Below, piece after piece: positions 8,550 through 15,380 of a stretch of DNA of 22,610 bases. A program made the translations under genes and the position numbers. The DNA comes from Bacteriovoracales bacterium (GTDB lineage: Bacteria > Bdellovibrionota > Bacteriovoracia > Bacteriovoracales > Bacteriovoracaceae): positions 1-22,610 of the forward strand of contig SKGZ01000136.1 of NCBI GenBank assembly GCA_007117175.1, written 5' to 3'. The notes below the pieces were generated by a model that made no database searches, was not told the DNA's origin, and saw only the letters and a list, made by a program, of their open reading frames with translations. Position 1 is the first letter of the stretch. The number at the start of each line of letters is the position of its first letter.

Positions 8550-9632
8550 ATGTCTCATTGGCAAGAACAAATTAAATACGCTATTAAAGACCTAGGGTCA
8601 TGGAATCATTTTTGTGAAGAAAATAATAAATCAGAGCAAAAGATTGATCCATCTTTAGAGAGTGTTGAAAAAAAATACCCACTCTTTATTCCTCAATCAT
8701 ATGCCCACCACATGCTAAGCCTTAGCAAGCAATCACCTATTCACAAGCAATTTATACTAAACGCCTCAGAAATAAAAAGCAGCACTCAGGGATACATCGA
8801 TCCAATCGGGGATCAACTCCATCTCAAAGCCCCTCAAATTATTCACCGCTATGAAAACAGAGTACTCTTTCTTCCTACTCAGATCTGCCCTATTAATTGT
8901 CGTTATTGTTTTAGGAAGAATGAAATTCATCATGATCAAGAAATTTTTAAAAAGGCCAATCTCGACTCTTCAATCGATTACTTACAAAATCATCCTGAAA
9001 TTAAAGAAATTATTTTCAGTGGCGGAGATCCACTGATCTTGAGCAATAAAAAAATAAATTATTATCTGGAATGCTTTAGCTCTATCAAGCATATCCAATA
9101 TATTCGCTTTCACAGTAGAGTTCCCGTTGTTCTCCCTGAGCGTCTGGATGATGAGTTAAAAGAAATAATTGAGAAATGGAGTAGCAGATTTTCATTTCAC
9201 CTTGCCATCCATACTAATCACTGGCTTGAGTGGTCAAAGCCAGGACTTACTCAACTTCGCAAAATTCAGTTTTGGCCTTGGCAGTTATTAAGTCAATCAG
9301 TTCTACTCAAGGGTGTTAACAATGATGTTCATTCTCTGCAAGAGCTCTTCACTCATTTGTACAATTTTAAGGTACGGCCATATTATTTACATCACCCTGA
9401 TTTGGTGGCTGGTGGAGAGTTTTACTATATGAGTCTTGATGAGGGAAGAAAGATCTACTCTCAGCTCAGAGACCTTATCCCCACATGGTGTCTTCCTCAC
9501 TATGTGATTGATCCGCCAACAGGAGTGGGCAAGTCTATTATTGGTCAAGTTTTAACAGAAAAAGGCTCTCACAAGCATCAGATCTTGAGTAGAAAAGGCA
9601 ATATTTATCATCATGTCGAGATCATTTCTTAA
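8550..9632 (+). CDS. Lysine 2,3-aminomutase family radical SAM enzyme (KamA/EpmB)
   Basis: The [4Fe-4S]/SAM motif CPINCRYC (113-120, Cys113, Cys117, Cys120) is followed by SGGDPLILSN and RFHSRVPVVLP, which are characteristic of the KamA family. Near the C-terminus, VIDPPTGVGKS carries the expected PLP-binding lysine (Lys328). The Asp residues in HHPDLVAGG and VIDPPTG match the two aspartates that hold the lysine epsilon-amino group in KamA. The enzyme converts L-lysine to beta-lysine. In the EpmB subgroup the product is attached to elongation factor P by EpmA. The 360-residue length and N-terminus are compatible with either subgroup, and no epmA or efp gene is in view. The start lies directly after the stop of the exonuclease gene. 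Confidence 0.9.
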   Translation: MSHWQEQIKYAIKDLGSWNHFCEENNKSEQKIDPSLESVEKKYPLFIPQSYAHHMLSLSKQSPIHKQFILNASEIKSSTQGYIDPIGDQLHLKAPQIIHRYENRVLFLPTQICPINCRYCFRKNEIHHDQEIFKKANLDSSIDYLQNHPEIKEIIFSGGDPLILSNKKINYYLECFSSIKHIQYIRFHSRVPVVLPERLDDELKEIIEKWSSRFSFHLAIHTNHWLEWSKPGLTQLRKIQFWPWQLLSQSVLLKGVNNDVHSLQELFTHLYNFKVRPYYLHHPDLVAGGEFYYMSLDEGRKIYSQLRDLIPTWCLPHYVIDPPTGVGKSIIGQVLTEKGSHKHQILSRKGNIYHHVEIIS

Positions 9633-9648
9633 AATTACATTTTTGCAT

Positions 9649-9654
9649 TATACT
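9649..9654 (+). promoter_or_regulatory. Candidate -10 box (TATACT) ahead of the HD-GYP-like gene
   Basis: TATACT matches five of six bases of the -10 consensus and ends seven bases before ATG 9662, so transcription would begin at or next to the start codon. The -35 region 17 bases upstream (TTCTTA) is poor. The only purine-rich ribosome-site candidate, GAGG, touches the ATG and is too close to work. Confidence 0.35.
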
Positions 9655-9661
9655 ATTGAGG

Positions 9662-10957
9662 ATGATTAAAGTCTTCGCCATTGACTCAAGAGATAAGTAC
9701 ATAGCAGAGCTTAAAAGAGCTCTGTTTTATTATTTAGGTCTTCATTGTGTCACTCGCTCTACAGTTAAAGAAATGGCTCCTATTTTAGAGTTATTTCCCT
9801 ATGCAGAACTAATCGTTGTGGCCGATCATTATGATCATCCTAATGATTTAAGAAAGATCATTGCCACCAGAAATAACTACTTACCCATGATTAGTTATGA
9901 AACAACTGAAGATGTTGTTGTTCTGATTAAAAAGATTGCACTGGAATTAGAAAAATCTCTTGATCTTGAAGCTTTAAAGCATAAGCTCCATCTTTCTCAA
10001 CCTTATTTACCAATCTCCTTAAGCTTGGTTTCTGGTATGACTATGACACCATCAGATCTTTTTATCAAAATTGGTAAAGGTGTTCAGGCCAATTATGTCA
10101 AGCGAGTTCAAAAGCTTGATGAGATTGATCCTACTGTTTTAACTAAACTTGAACAAGGTTCTGTTGAGTATCTCTATGTCCCTGATAACGAGTTTGATTT
10201 ATTTAGCACTGCTCTGACCAATCAAATTATTGATGGCATGAGCCAAAGACAAATAGAGACAAGTCATAAAATTGGTAAGCAAGCTCAAGGCTTCACCTAT
10301 ATTCGTAAAGTGACCGAAGTGCTTGATTTTGATGAACAATTTATTGAAGTGCTTAATCAATCCATTGATTCAGTCAATGAATCTTTAAGAAATGATCGCC
10401 CACTCAGCCACCTCATTAAAGAACTCATGAACAGAAAAGATTCATTGAGTTTTCAATGCTACTACCTTACTAATCTCATTTGCTTTCATCTGTTACAAAA
10501 ATTAAAACTAGATATTAATAATAATCTCAAAACATTAATTTCAGCATCCTTGTTTTGTGATTTGGGGCAAGACCAATCAGAGTTACTTCTTGTTAACTCA
10601 ATGGAAGAATTTCACCAAATGAACTCCAAGCTTACCAAAGAAAAGCAAGAACATATCCTCAATCATGCAAGAATGAATAGCTCTTGGGCCTCACAAATCC
10701 CTAATATTCAGCCTATAGTTTCAACTATTATCAAAGAGCACCATGGTAGCCCTAACGGCATAGGTTTTGAAGATACGATGGCCAAACAAATTAATAATCT
10801 TTCACAAGTTTTTGTCATTGCTAACTCTTTTATTAAATATTTTCTTAATCCTAAATATCAATTTAATAAAAAGAAAATTATTGAAATCATGCAAAACAGA
10901 TATACTGATGCCCAATATCAAAAAATAATAACTGAGTTAACCTCTAAAATTGAATAA
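9662..10957 (+). CDS. Receiver-like plus degenerate HD-GYP-like regulatory protein
   Basis: The N-terminal part of about 100 residues has the alternating pattern of a response-regulator receiver (IKVFAIDSRD, then AELIVVADHYDHP, then LPMISYET), but the usual Asp-Asp acidic pair is only partly kept. A middle region of about 100 residues follows, as in other HD-GYP proteins. The C-terminal 170 residues are laid out like an HD-GYP phosphodiesterase with key residues changed: the HD dyad is replaced by CD in LFCDLGQDQ, and the HHE...DGSGYP block by KEHHGSPNGIGF. The protein therefore probably does not hydrolyse cyclic di-GMP and may bind a nucleotide or a partner instead. ATG 9662 is preferred to TTG 9656, two codons upstream. 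Its last 21 bases overlap the convergent ceramidase-like gene. Confidence 0.8.
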   Translation: MIKVFAIDSRDKYIAELKRALFYYLGLHCVTRSTVKEMAPILELFPYAELIVVADHYDHPNDLRKIIATRNNYLPMISYETTEDVVVLIKKIALELEKSLDLEALKHKLHLSQPYLPISLSLVSGMTMTPSDLFIKIGKGVQANYVKRVQKLDEIDPTVLTKLEQGSVEYLYVPDNEFDLFSTALTNQIIDGMSQRQIETSHKIGKQAQGFTYIRKVTEVLDFDEQFIEVLNQSIDSVNESLRNDRPLSHLIKELMNRKDSLSFQCYYLTNLICFHLLQKLKLDINNNLKTLISASLFCDLGQDQSELLLVNSMEEFHQMNSKLTKEKQEHILNHARMNSSWASQIPNIQPIVSTIIKEHHGSPNGIGFEDTMAKQINNLSQVFVIANSFIKYFLNPKYQFNKKKIIEIMQNRYTDAQYQKIITELTSKIE

Positions 10958-11671
10958 ACTGTAAAAATGAACTAACACTGCTGCTCCCATACCTGCCAAT
11001 AAGTGCTTTAAGCTATGGCCGCTTATGACTTCAGATGTTAAGTGGTAAATTTGTGTATCTAAGATTTCAGTTATTTTAGCTAAACCATAAAAAAGAAAAC
11101 AAAGCCAAAGATATCTTTTCTGATAACCATCAAATTTAAAAAGCAATAAGGATAGCAGCAAAAAAACCATACCTCCAAATTGAATGATCAAGTAAAAACT
11201 TAAATCATTCATCAGTTGCCAATAAAGAAGGCTAAGCGGTCCTAATAGCAAAAAAAGATAAAAGATATAATTAACTTTTGGTATAGAAAATAAAATCACA
11301 AAAATTTGTGCAACTAAGGCCAAGAAACTGAAAGTCATTGGCAATCGATCCCACACTAAGGAAGCATCATGAGGTTGGAAATGATAATAAGCAGAGCCAA
11401 AGCAAACAAAAACCAAACTTAAATAAAAAACTCCCGCAATCTGCCTATCTCTTGAGTAACGCGGCAAAAAAATAAGACCATACAGACCTGCTAATAAAAA
11501 GATAAGATTACTCAAAACATTCAGGCCATTTTGAAACAATAGAAATCGACTATCAGAAAAATGATGATAGCTCTGATCTTGTGGCCATGGTCCATAAATA
11601 AGAACGGCAAAACTCAAGATAAAAACTGCAGTGAAGATAACCGTAAACTTGATAGTGCGTGACTGATCCAA
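10937..11671 (-). CDS. Ceramidase-like (CREST superfamily) membrane hydrolase
   Basis: A 244-residue integral membrane protein with about seven hydrophobic segments. The catalytic residues of alkaline ceramidases are in place with the correct spacing: Ser93-x3-His97 in GSAYYHFQ, Asp108 in DRLPM 11 residues after the His, and His219-x3-His223 in GHSLKHLLAG. In human ACER3 the equivalents are S77/H81, D92 and H217/H221, which form a zinc site. The likely function is amide hydrolysis of a ceramide-type or related lipid in the membrane; the real substrate is unknown. The start is TTG, with AAAAAGG on the minus strand eight bases upstream. It overlaps the 3' end of the convergent HD-GYP-like gene by 21 bases. 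Confidence 0.88.
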   Translation of the reverse strand: MDQSRTIKFTVIFTAVFILSFAVLIYGPWPQDQSYHHFSDSRFLLFQNGLNVLSNLIFLLAGLYGLIFLPRYSRDRQIAGVFYLSLVFVCFGSAYYHFQPHDASLVWDRLPMTFSFLALVAQIFVILFSIPKVNYIFYLFLLLGPLSLLYWQLMNDLSFYLIIQFGGMVFLLLSLLLFKFDGYQKRYLWLCFLFYGLAKITEILDTQIYHLTSEVISGHSLKHLLAGMGAAVLVHFYSLFNFRG

Positions 11672-11704
11672 TGGATAGGCCTTTTTAAATTTAATATTTT
11701 GACA

Positions 11705-11710
11705 ATTATA
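11705..11710 (-). promoter_or_regulatory. Candidate -10 box (TATAAT) for the ceramidase-like gene
   Basis: The minus strand reads a perfect TATAAT here, in the 56-base gap between two divergent genes, about 34 bases before the TTG start at 11671. The -35 at normal spacing is weak (TTTCAT). On the plus strand the same gap has TTGACA at 11699-11704 but no good -10 at 16-18 bases. Confidence 0.35.
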
Positions 11711-11727
11711 GCCGAAAAATAAGAGAA

Positions 11728-12471
11728 ATGAAAAAGATCAAAGAAAGTAATAGACTTTTTAAATCAGAGATTGCGTCTTTAACTGAGCAAGCAATACAAC
11801 TACTCAAAGCAGATCAAAAAATAAAACTGCTAGAAATTTTTTTTATTATTCATAGCTTAAAAGGACTCTACATCTATCATAATAAGTCCAATATAAAGCT
11901 CAAGCAAATGATTAAGATTGAAGAAAATCTGTGGATAAAAATAAGAAGAGATGGAAATAACTTATCAGAGGAAGAAAAAAAATCAATTTTACTTTTTTTC
12001 AATCAATTACGATTTGAACAACAATCGGTCAAACAAAAAAATCTAAAAGATCTCATCAATCAACTAGAATTATGCTGTCTTATCCTGTCCCAAAAATTTG
12101 AGAAAAAAATTAGTTTTCAGCACTTCACTCCCTCACTTGAACTTGCAAATAATATCACCACGGGTTTGAGTGCCATTTTGATTCATCTTTTGCGCAATAG
12201 TCTCTCCCATGGCTTCAAGTACAAAGTTAGCGGAGAGATTATAGTTCATTCTCAAGTCAAAAATAAAAAATTACTTATTTATTACTCTGATAATGGCAAA
12301 GGCTATGACAATAGCAAGAAAAGCCGGCAAGAAAACTCTAGAAATTTTTTTTCAGGCTTTGGTCTTGGACTTCAAAGTGCTCATTATTACAGCAAAAAAA
12401 TTAAGGCAACTCTCATCAGAGATACCAGCTGCCAACAAGGCTGCGCTTTTATTCTTTCATTACCTCTCTAA
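11728..12471 (+). CDS. Minimal CheA-like histidine kinase: Hpt-like domain plus HATPase
   Basis: The protein has 247 residues. The N-terminal helical region holds FFIIHSLKGLY, which matches the Hpt/CheA phosphotransfer motif HSLKG (His42). The C-terminal half is a GHKL ATPase: the N box HLLRNSLSHGF (Asn157) is very like CheA, the G1 box is DNGKG (188-192), and the G2 box is GFGLGL (210-215). There is no normal DHp dimerisation domain, no CheW-like P5 domain, no membrane segment and no sensor domain. A role as a phosphorelay kinase or histidine phosphotransferase is inferred. It lies 18 bases ahead of the exported HMA gene and the cco genes, so it may belong to their transcription unit. No response regulator gene is adjacent. 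Confidence 0.8.
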   Translation: MKKIKESNRLFKSEIASLTEQAIQLLKADQKIKLLEIFFIIHSLKGLYIYHNKSNIKLKQMIKIEENLWIKIRRDGNNLSEEEKKSILLFFNQLRFEQQSVKQKNLKDLINQLELCCLILSQKFEKKISFQHFTPSLELANNITTGLSAILIHLLRNSLSHGFKYKVSGEIIVHSQVKNKKLLIYYSDNGKGYDNSKKSRQENSRNFFSGFGLGLQSAHYYSKKIKATLIRDTSCQQGCAFILSLPL

Positions 12472-12489
12472 TTATGCTATATCTGAATT

Positions 12490-12768
12490 ATGTTTAAAAT
12501 TTTATTGACCGTATTTATGTTATTTTTTCATCTCAATGTGATGGCTCAAAATCAAGTCAAAGTGCAAATTTCTGGCATGACATGCCAGTCTTGCGTGAAG
12601 AAGATAACAGAACAATTTGAGACTCATGACGCTGTCAAAAAGATTGATATCAACCTCAAAGAACAAATGATTGAATTAGATTATGATGAAAAGCAACTGA
12701 GCCACCAGCAAATTCAAGAGACTATTGAAGAACTTGGTTATCATTTTCACTCAATTCATCCTCGCTAA
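12490..12768 (+). CDS. Exported HMA-domain metal-binding protein
   Basis: 92 residues: a signal peptide (MFKILLTVFMLFFHLNVMA, cleavage probably after Ala19 or nearby) followed by one complete HMA (MerP/CopZ-type) domain with the metal-binding Cys32/Cys35 in SGMTCQSCVKK. Cytoplasmic CopZ has no signal peptide, so this version should act in the periplasm, as MerP does. Placed 23 bases before ccoI in a cbb3 oxidase cluster, it is a good candidate for carrying copper outside the inner membrane, as donor to the oxidase or as acceptor from CcoI. Copper rather than another metal is inferred from context. No strong ribosome site is seen ahead of the ATG. Confidence 0.87.
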   Translation: MFKILLTVFMLFFHLNVMAQNQVKVQISGMTCQSCVKKITEQFETHDAVKKIDINLKEQMIELDYDEKQLSHQQIQETIEELGYHFHSIHPR

Positions 12769-12791
12769 ATCATATCATAAAATCAGCCCAA

Positions 12792-15191
12792 ATGAAGTGT
12801 ACACATTGCCAATTACCTGTCCAACAAGCCTATACTATTGCTGGTGATAAAAAAGCCATTTTTTGTTGTTTGGGGTGTCGTAGTGTCTATCAAATTTTAA
12901 ATCAACAAGGGCTGGCCCAACACTACTATCAGCTCAAAAGTAGTGACCTGCAATTATCACAAATGACTCCAGCTCGTTTTGCCGATAAGAGCAATCTCTA
13001 CCATCACTTGGATGATAAGGAATTTCAAAAAGATCACACCATTCAATCTAAACAACTCAACAAAGCTCTTTTTTATATTGAAGGGATTCACTGCGTCGCT
13101 TGTTTATGGTTACTTGAAAACCTACCTAAGGTTTTACCTGCCATCAAAAAGTCACAATTAGATTTAGGTAGAAATTTACTGGAGTTAAGCTACCAACCAG
13201 AATTTCCCCTCTCTCAAATTGCTCAATGTATCCACCAATGGGGCTATCGACCCTTTCCTATTGCCTTTAATCAGAAAAATCAACAAGTCATTGAATTTAA
13301 AAAGAAAGAGGAAAAGAAAACGTTAATCAGAATTGGAGTGGCTGGTTTTTGCGCAGGAAATATTATGCTCTATGCTGTTAGTCATTATGGAGGAGCTGAA
13401 TATGAGTATGCAACCGTTTTTAATTGGGTGAGCTATACACTGGCCTTGCCTATTTTCTTCTTTAGTGCCATTCCATTTTATCAATCAGCTTGGAGTCGTT
13501 TGAGCCAAAAAAAAATTTCCATAGATACCCCAATTGCAATCGCACTCATTACCGGATTTATTCATGGTAGCTTTAATTTTTTTAATGACATCTATCATAA
13601 TTACTTTGATACACTCTCAATCTTAGTCTTTTTATTATTGCTTTCTCGTTATCTAGTAAAAAAAATGAGCGAACGAGGTTTGGAACGCAGTTTGCTCAGT
13701 AGCTATTTTCAAAATCAAAGTATTTTAAAACGAAATGAACAAGGAGAATACACAGCGACGGCCAGCCAATATTTAAAAAAAGAAGATATTATTTTATTCA
13801 AGCCCCAACAAATTGCTCCCGCTGATTTACTTATTTTGCAAGGAACAACTCAAATTAATACTGCCACTTTAACAGGAGAGCCATTTCCTAAAACTGTTCA
13901 GCAAGGAGATCATATTCAAGCTGGCTCTGAAAACACTGGATCGGAAATTAAGGCCAAAGTTATTGCAAGGATGCAAGAGAGTGTTTGGGGGCAAACATTA
14001 AAGCAAATTGAAAGTTCCTGGGGAAATAAGAACTTACTCCATCATACTCTTGATCTCATCGCTCAGCGGCTCATCAGTGTGGTCTTGATCATAAGTGCAC
14101 TGATCATTTTCTACTTTTACTGGCGTAGTGATCTGTTCACCGGTTTGGAACGATCCTTAAGCTTAATTATTATCACCTGTCCCTGCGCTCTAGGCTTAAT
14201 TGCTCCGCTGGTCAATATTAGAGCTCTTAAACAGGCGACCAGTTATGGCATTCTTATCAAAGATGAATCTAGCCTTGAAAAAATACAGCAAATCCAGGCC
14301 ATTGCTTTTGATAAAACTGGAACCATTACCACTGGTCAGTTAAAAGTGCTCAACTGGCCTAGTCAAATGACTGAAGAGGAACAATTAAAAATCGCCAATT
14401 GTGTCTATCACCTGGAAAAAAAATCTCACCATCCTATTGCCTTGGCGCTGAAAGAAATTTGCCTTTTTTACTTTCCCCAAGTGGAAAAGATGCCATCACC
14501 TTTTCAAGAACATAAGGAAGTCTTATCTCAAGGTGTTTTTGCTCAGATGGGTTCTTCAAACTATAGTTTGACTAGTAGCACGGAAGTTGGCGTATCTGAA
14601 CTTTGTTTAAAGATTGACTTCAAATGTGATGATCAAATCCTATGGACCTTTGAGTTAGAAGATTCTCTTTTTCATGATTCAATTGATGGACTCAAGCGAT
14701 TAAAAAATCAATATCAACTGCATATCCTTTCGGGAGACTCAAAGCAACGAGTTCAAGCATTAGCCAAAAGAGTTGGAATCAATCAAGAACTAGCCCACTA
14801 CCAACTCTCACCCCAGCAAAAAGCAAACTTTATAGAGCAAAACAACCCTATTCTAATGGTGGGAGATGGTGCCAATGATGGATTAGCACTTTTAAAATCC
14901 CATGTTTCTATTGCTGTTAATGGAAGTGCTGAAATAGGTCTAAAAGCAGCTGATATTTATCTCACTCAACCAGGGATTCAATCCATTCTTGATTTAATCA
15001 GTATTGCCAATAAAGCGCAAAAAGCAATTCGCTCCAATCTCTACTTTACTCTCAGCTATAACTTGCTAGGAATCAGCGCTGCTCTCTTTGGGCTAGTCAC
15101 TCCATTAGTGGCAGCGATTGTGATGCCCATTAGTTCCTTAAGTGTTTTTCTTTTCACCTTTAGTCTTTCATTTTCAAAAAAAAATTATTAA
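12792..15191 (+). CDS. ccoI: Copper-exporting P1B-type ATPase for cbb3 oxidase assembly
   Basis: FixI/CcoI moves copper across the inner membrane for insertion into the CcoN CuB centre. The 799 residues begin with the Cys-rich domain typical of CcoI (Cys3, Cys6, then FCCLGC with Cys25, Cys26 and Cys29), then an HMA domain with Cys101/Cys104 in GIHCVACLW. The transport motif CPC is at 463-465, TGEP at 361-364, the phosphorylated Asp507 in FDKTGT, the HP dipeptide in KKSHHPIA (about 548), and GDGAND at 691-696. Eight membrane segments can be placed around these. Position directly before ccoS and ccoNO supports the CcoI assignment over a CopA-type detoxification pump. Confidence 0.94.
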   Translation: MKCTHCQLPVQQAYTIAGDKKAIFCCLGCRSVYQILNQQGLAQHYYQLKSSDLQLSQMTPARFADKSNLYHHLDDKEFQKDHTIQSKQLNKALFYIEGIHCVACLWLLENLPKVLPAIKKSQLDLGRNLLELSYQPEFPLSQIAQCIHQWGYRPFPIAFNQKNQQVIEFKKKEEKKTLIRIGVAGFCAGNIMLYAVSHYGGAEYEYATVFNWVSYTLALPIFFFSAIPFYQSAWSRLSQKKISIDTPIAIALITGFIHGSFNFFNDIYHNYFDTLSILVFLLLLSRYLVKKMSERGLERSLLSSYFQNQSILKRNEQGEYTATASQYLKKEDIILFKPQQIAPADLLILQGTTQINTATLTGEPFPKTVQQGDHIQAGSENTGSEIKAKVIARMQESVWGQTLKQIESSWGNKNLLHHTLDLIAQRLISVVLIISALIIFYFYWRSDLFTGLERSLSLIIITCPCALGLIAPLVNIRALKQATSYGILIKDESSLEKIQQIQAIAFDKTGTITTGQLKVLNWPSQMTEEEQLKIANCVYHLEKKSHHPIALALKEICLFYFPQVEKMPSPFQEHKEVLSQGVFAQMGSSNYSLTSSTEVGVSELCLKIDFKCDDQILWTFELEDSLFHDSIDGLKRLKNQYQLHILSGDSKQRVQALAKRVGINQELAHYQLSPQQKANFIEQNNPILMVGDGANDGLALLKSHVSIAVNGSAEIGLKAADIYLTQPGIQSILDLISIANKAQKAIRSNLYFTLSYNLLGISAALFGLVTPLVAAIVMPISSLSVFLFTFSLSFSKKNY

Positions 15192-15203
15192 TCTAATCAC
15201 ATC

Positions 15204-15377
15204 GTGGAAATTGTTTTTCTTTTGATCCCATTGACTCTTTTGATTGGGCTTATGGCCTTGGCAAGTTTTATTTGGGCCGTTCGAAAAGGACAATATGACG
15301 ACCTGGAGAGTCCCCCTTATCGCATGTTATTGCAAACAACAAATATCAAGAAACAAAAGAAAATAAAAAAGGATTAA
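15204..15377 (+). CDS. ccoS: cbb3 oxidase maturation protein CcoS
   Basis: A 57-codon gene starting with GTG. One N-terminal membrane segment (IVFLLIPLTLLIGLMALASF) is followed by the diagnostic CcoS signature WAVRKGQYDDLESPPYRML. The tail is short and lysine-rich. CcoS is needed for cofactor (haem b/CuB) insertion into CcoN. The gene sits 12 bases after ccoI and only three bases before ccoNO, in the usual ccoI-ccoS order. Its small size and GTG start make it easy to miss. Confidence 0.93.
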   Translation: MEIVFLLIPLTLLIGLMALASFIWAVRKGQYDDLESPPYRMLLQTTNIKKQKKIKKD

Positions 15378-15380
15378 ACT

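Noticed and set aside
9656..9661. TTG 9656 as start of the HD-GYP-like gene
   Set aside because: It adds only two codons, lacks a ribosome site, and ATG 9662 gives the natural receiver-type N-terminus (MIKVFAID).
11672..12490. FNR/Anr-type box (TTGAT-N4-ATCAA) controlling the cco genes
   Set aside because: I looked ahead of 11728, 12490, 12792 and 15381 and found no such palindrome, so oxygen control by an FNR-type protein is not supported by the sequence.
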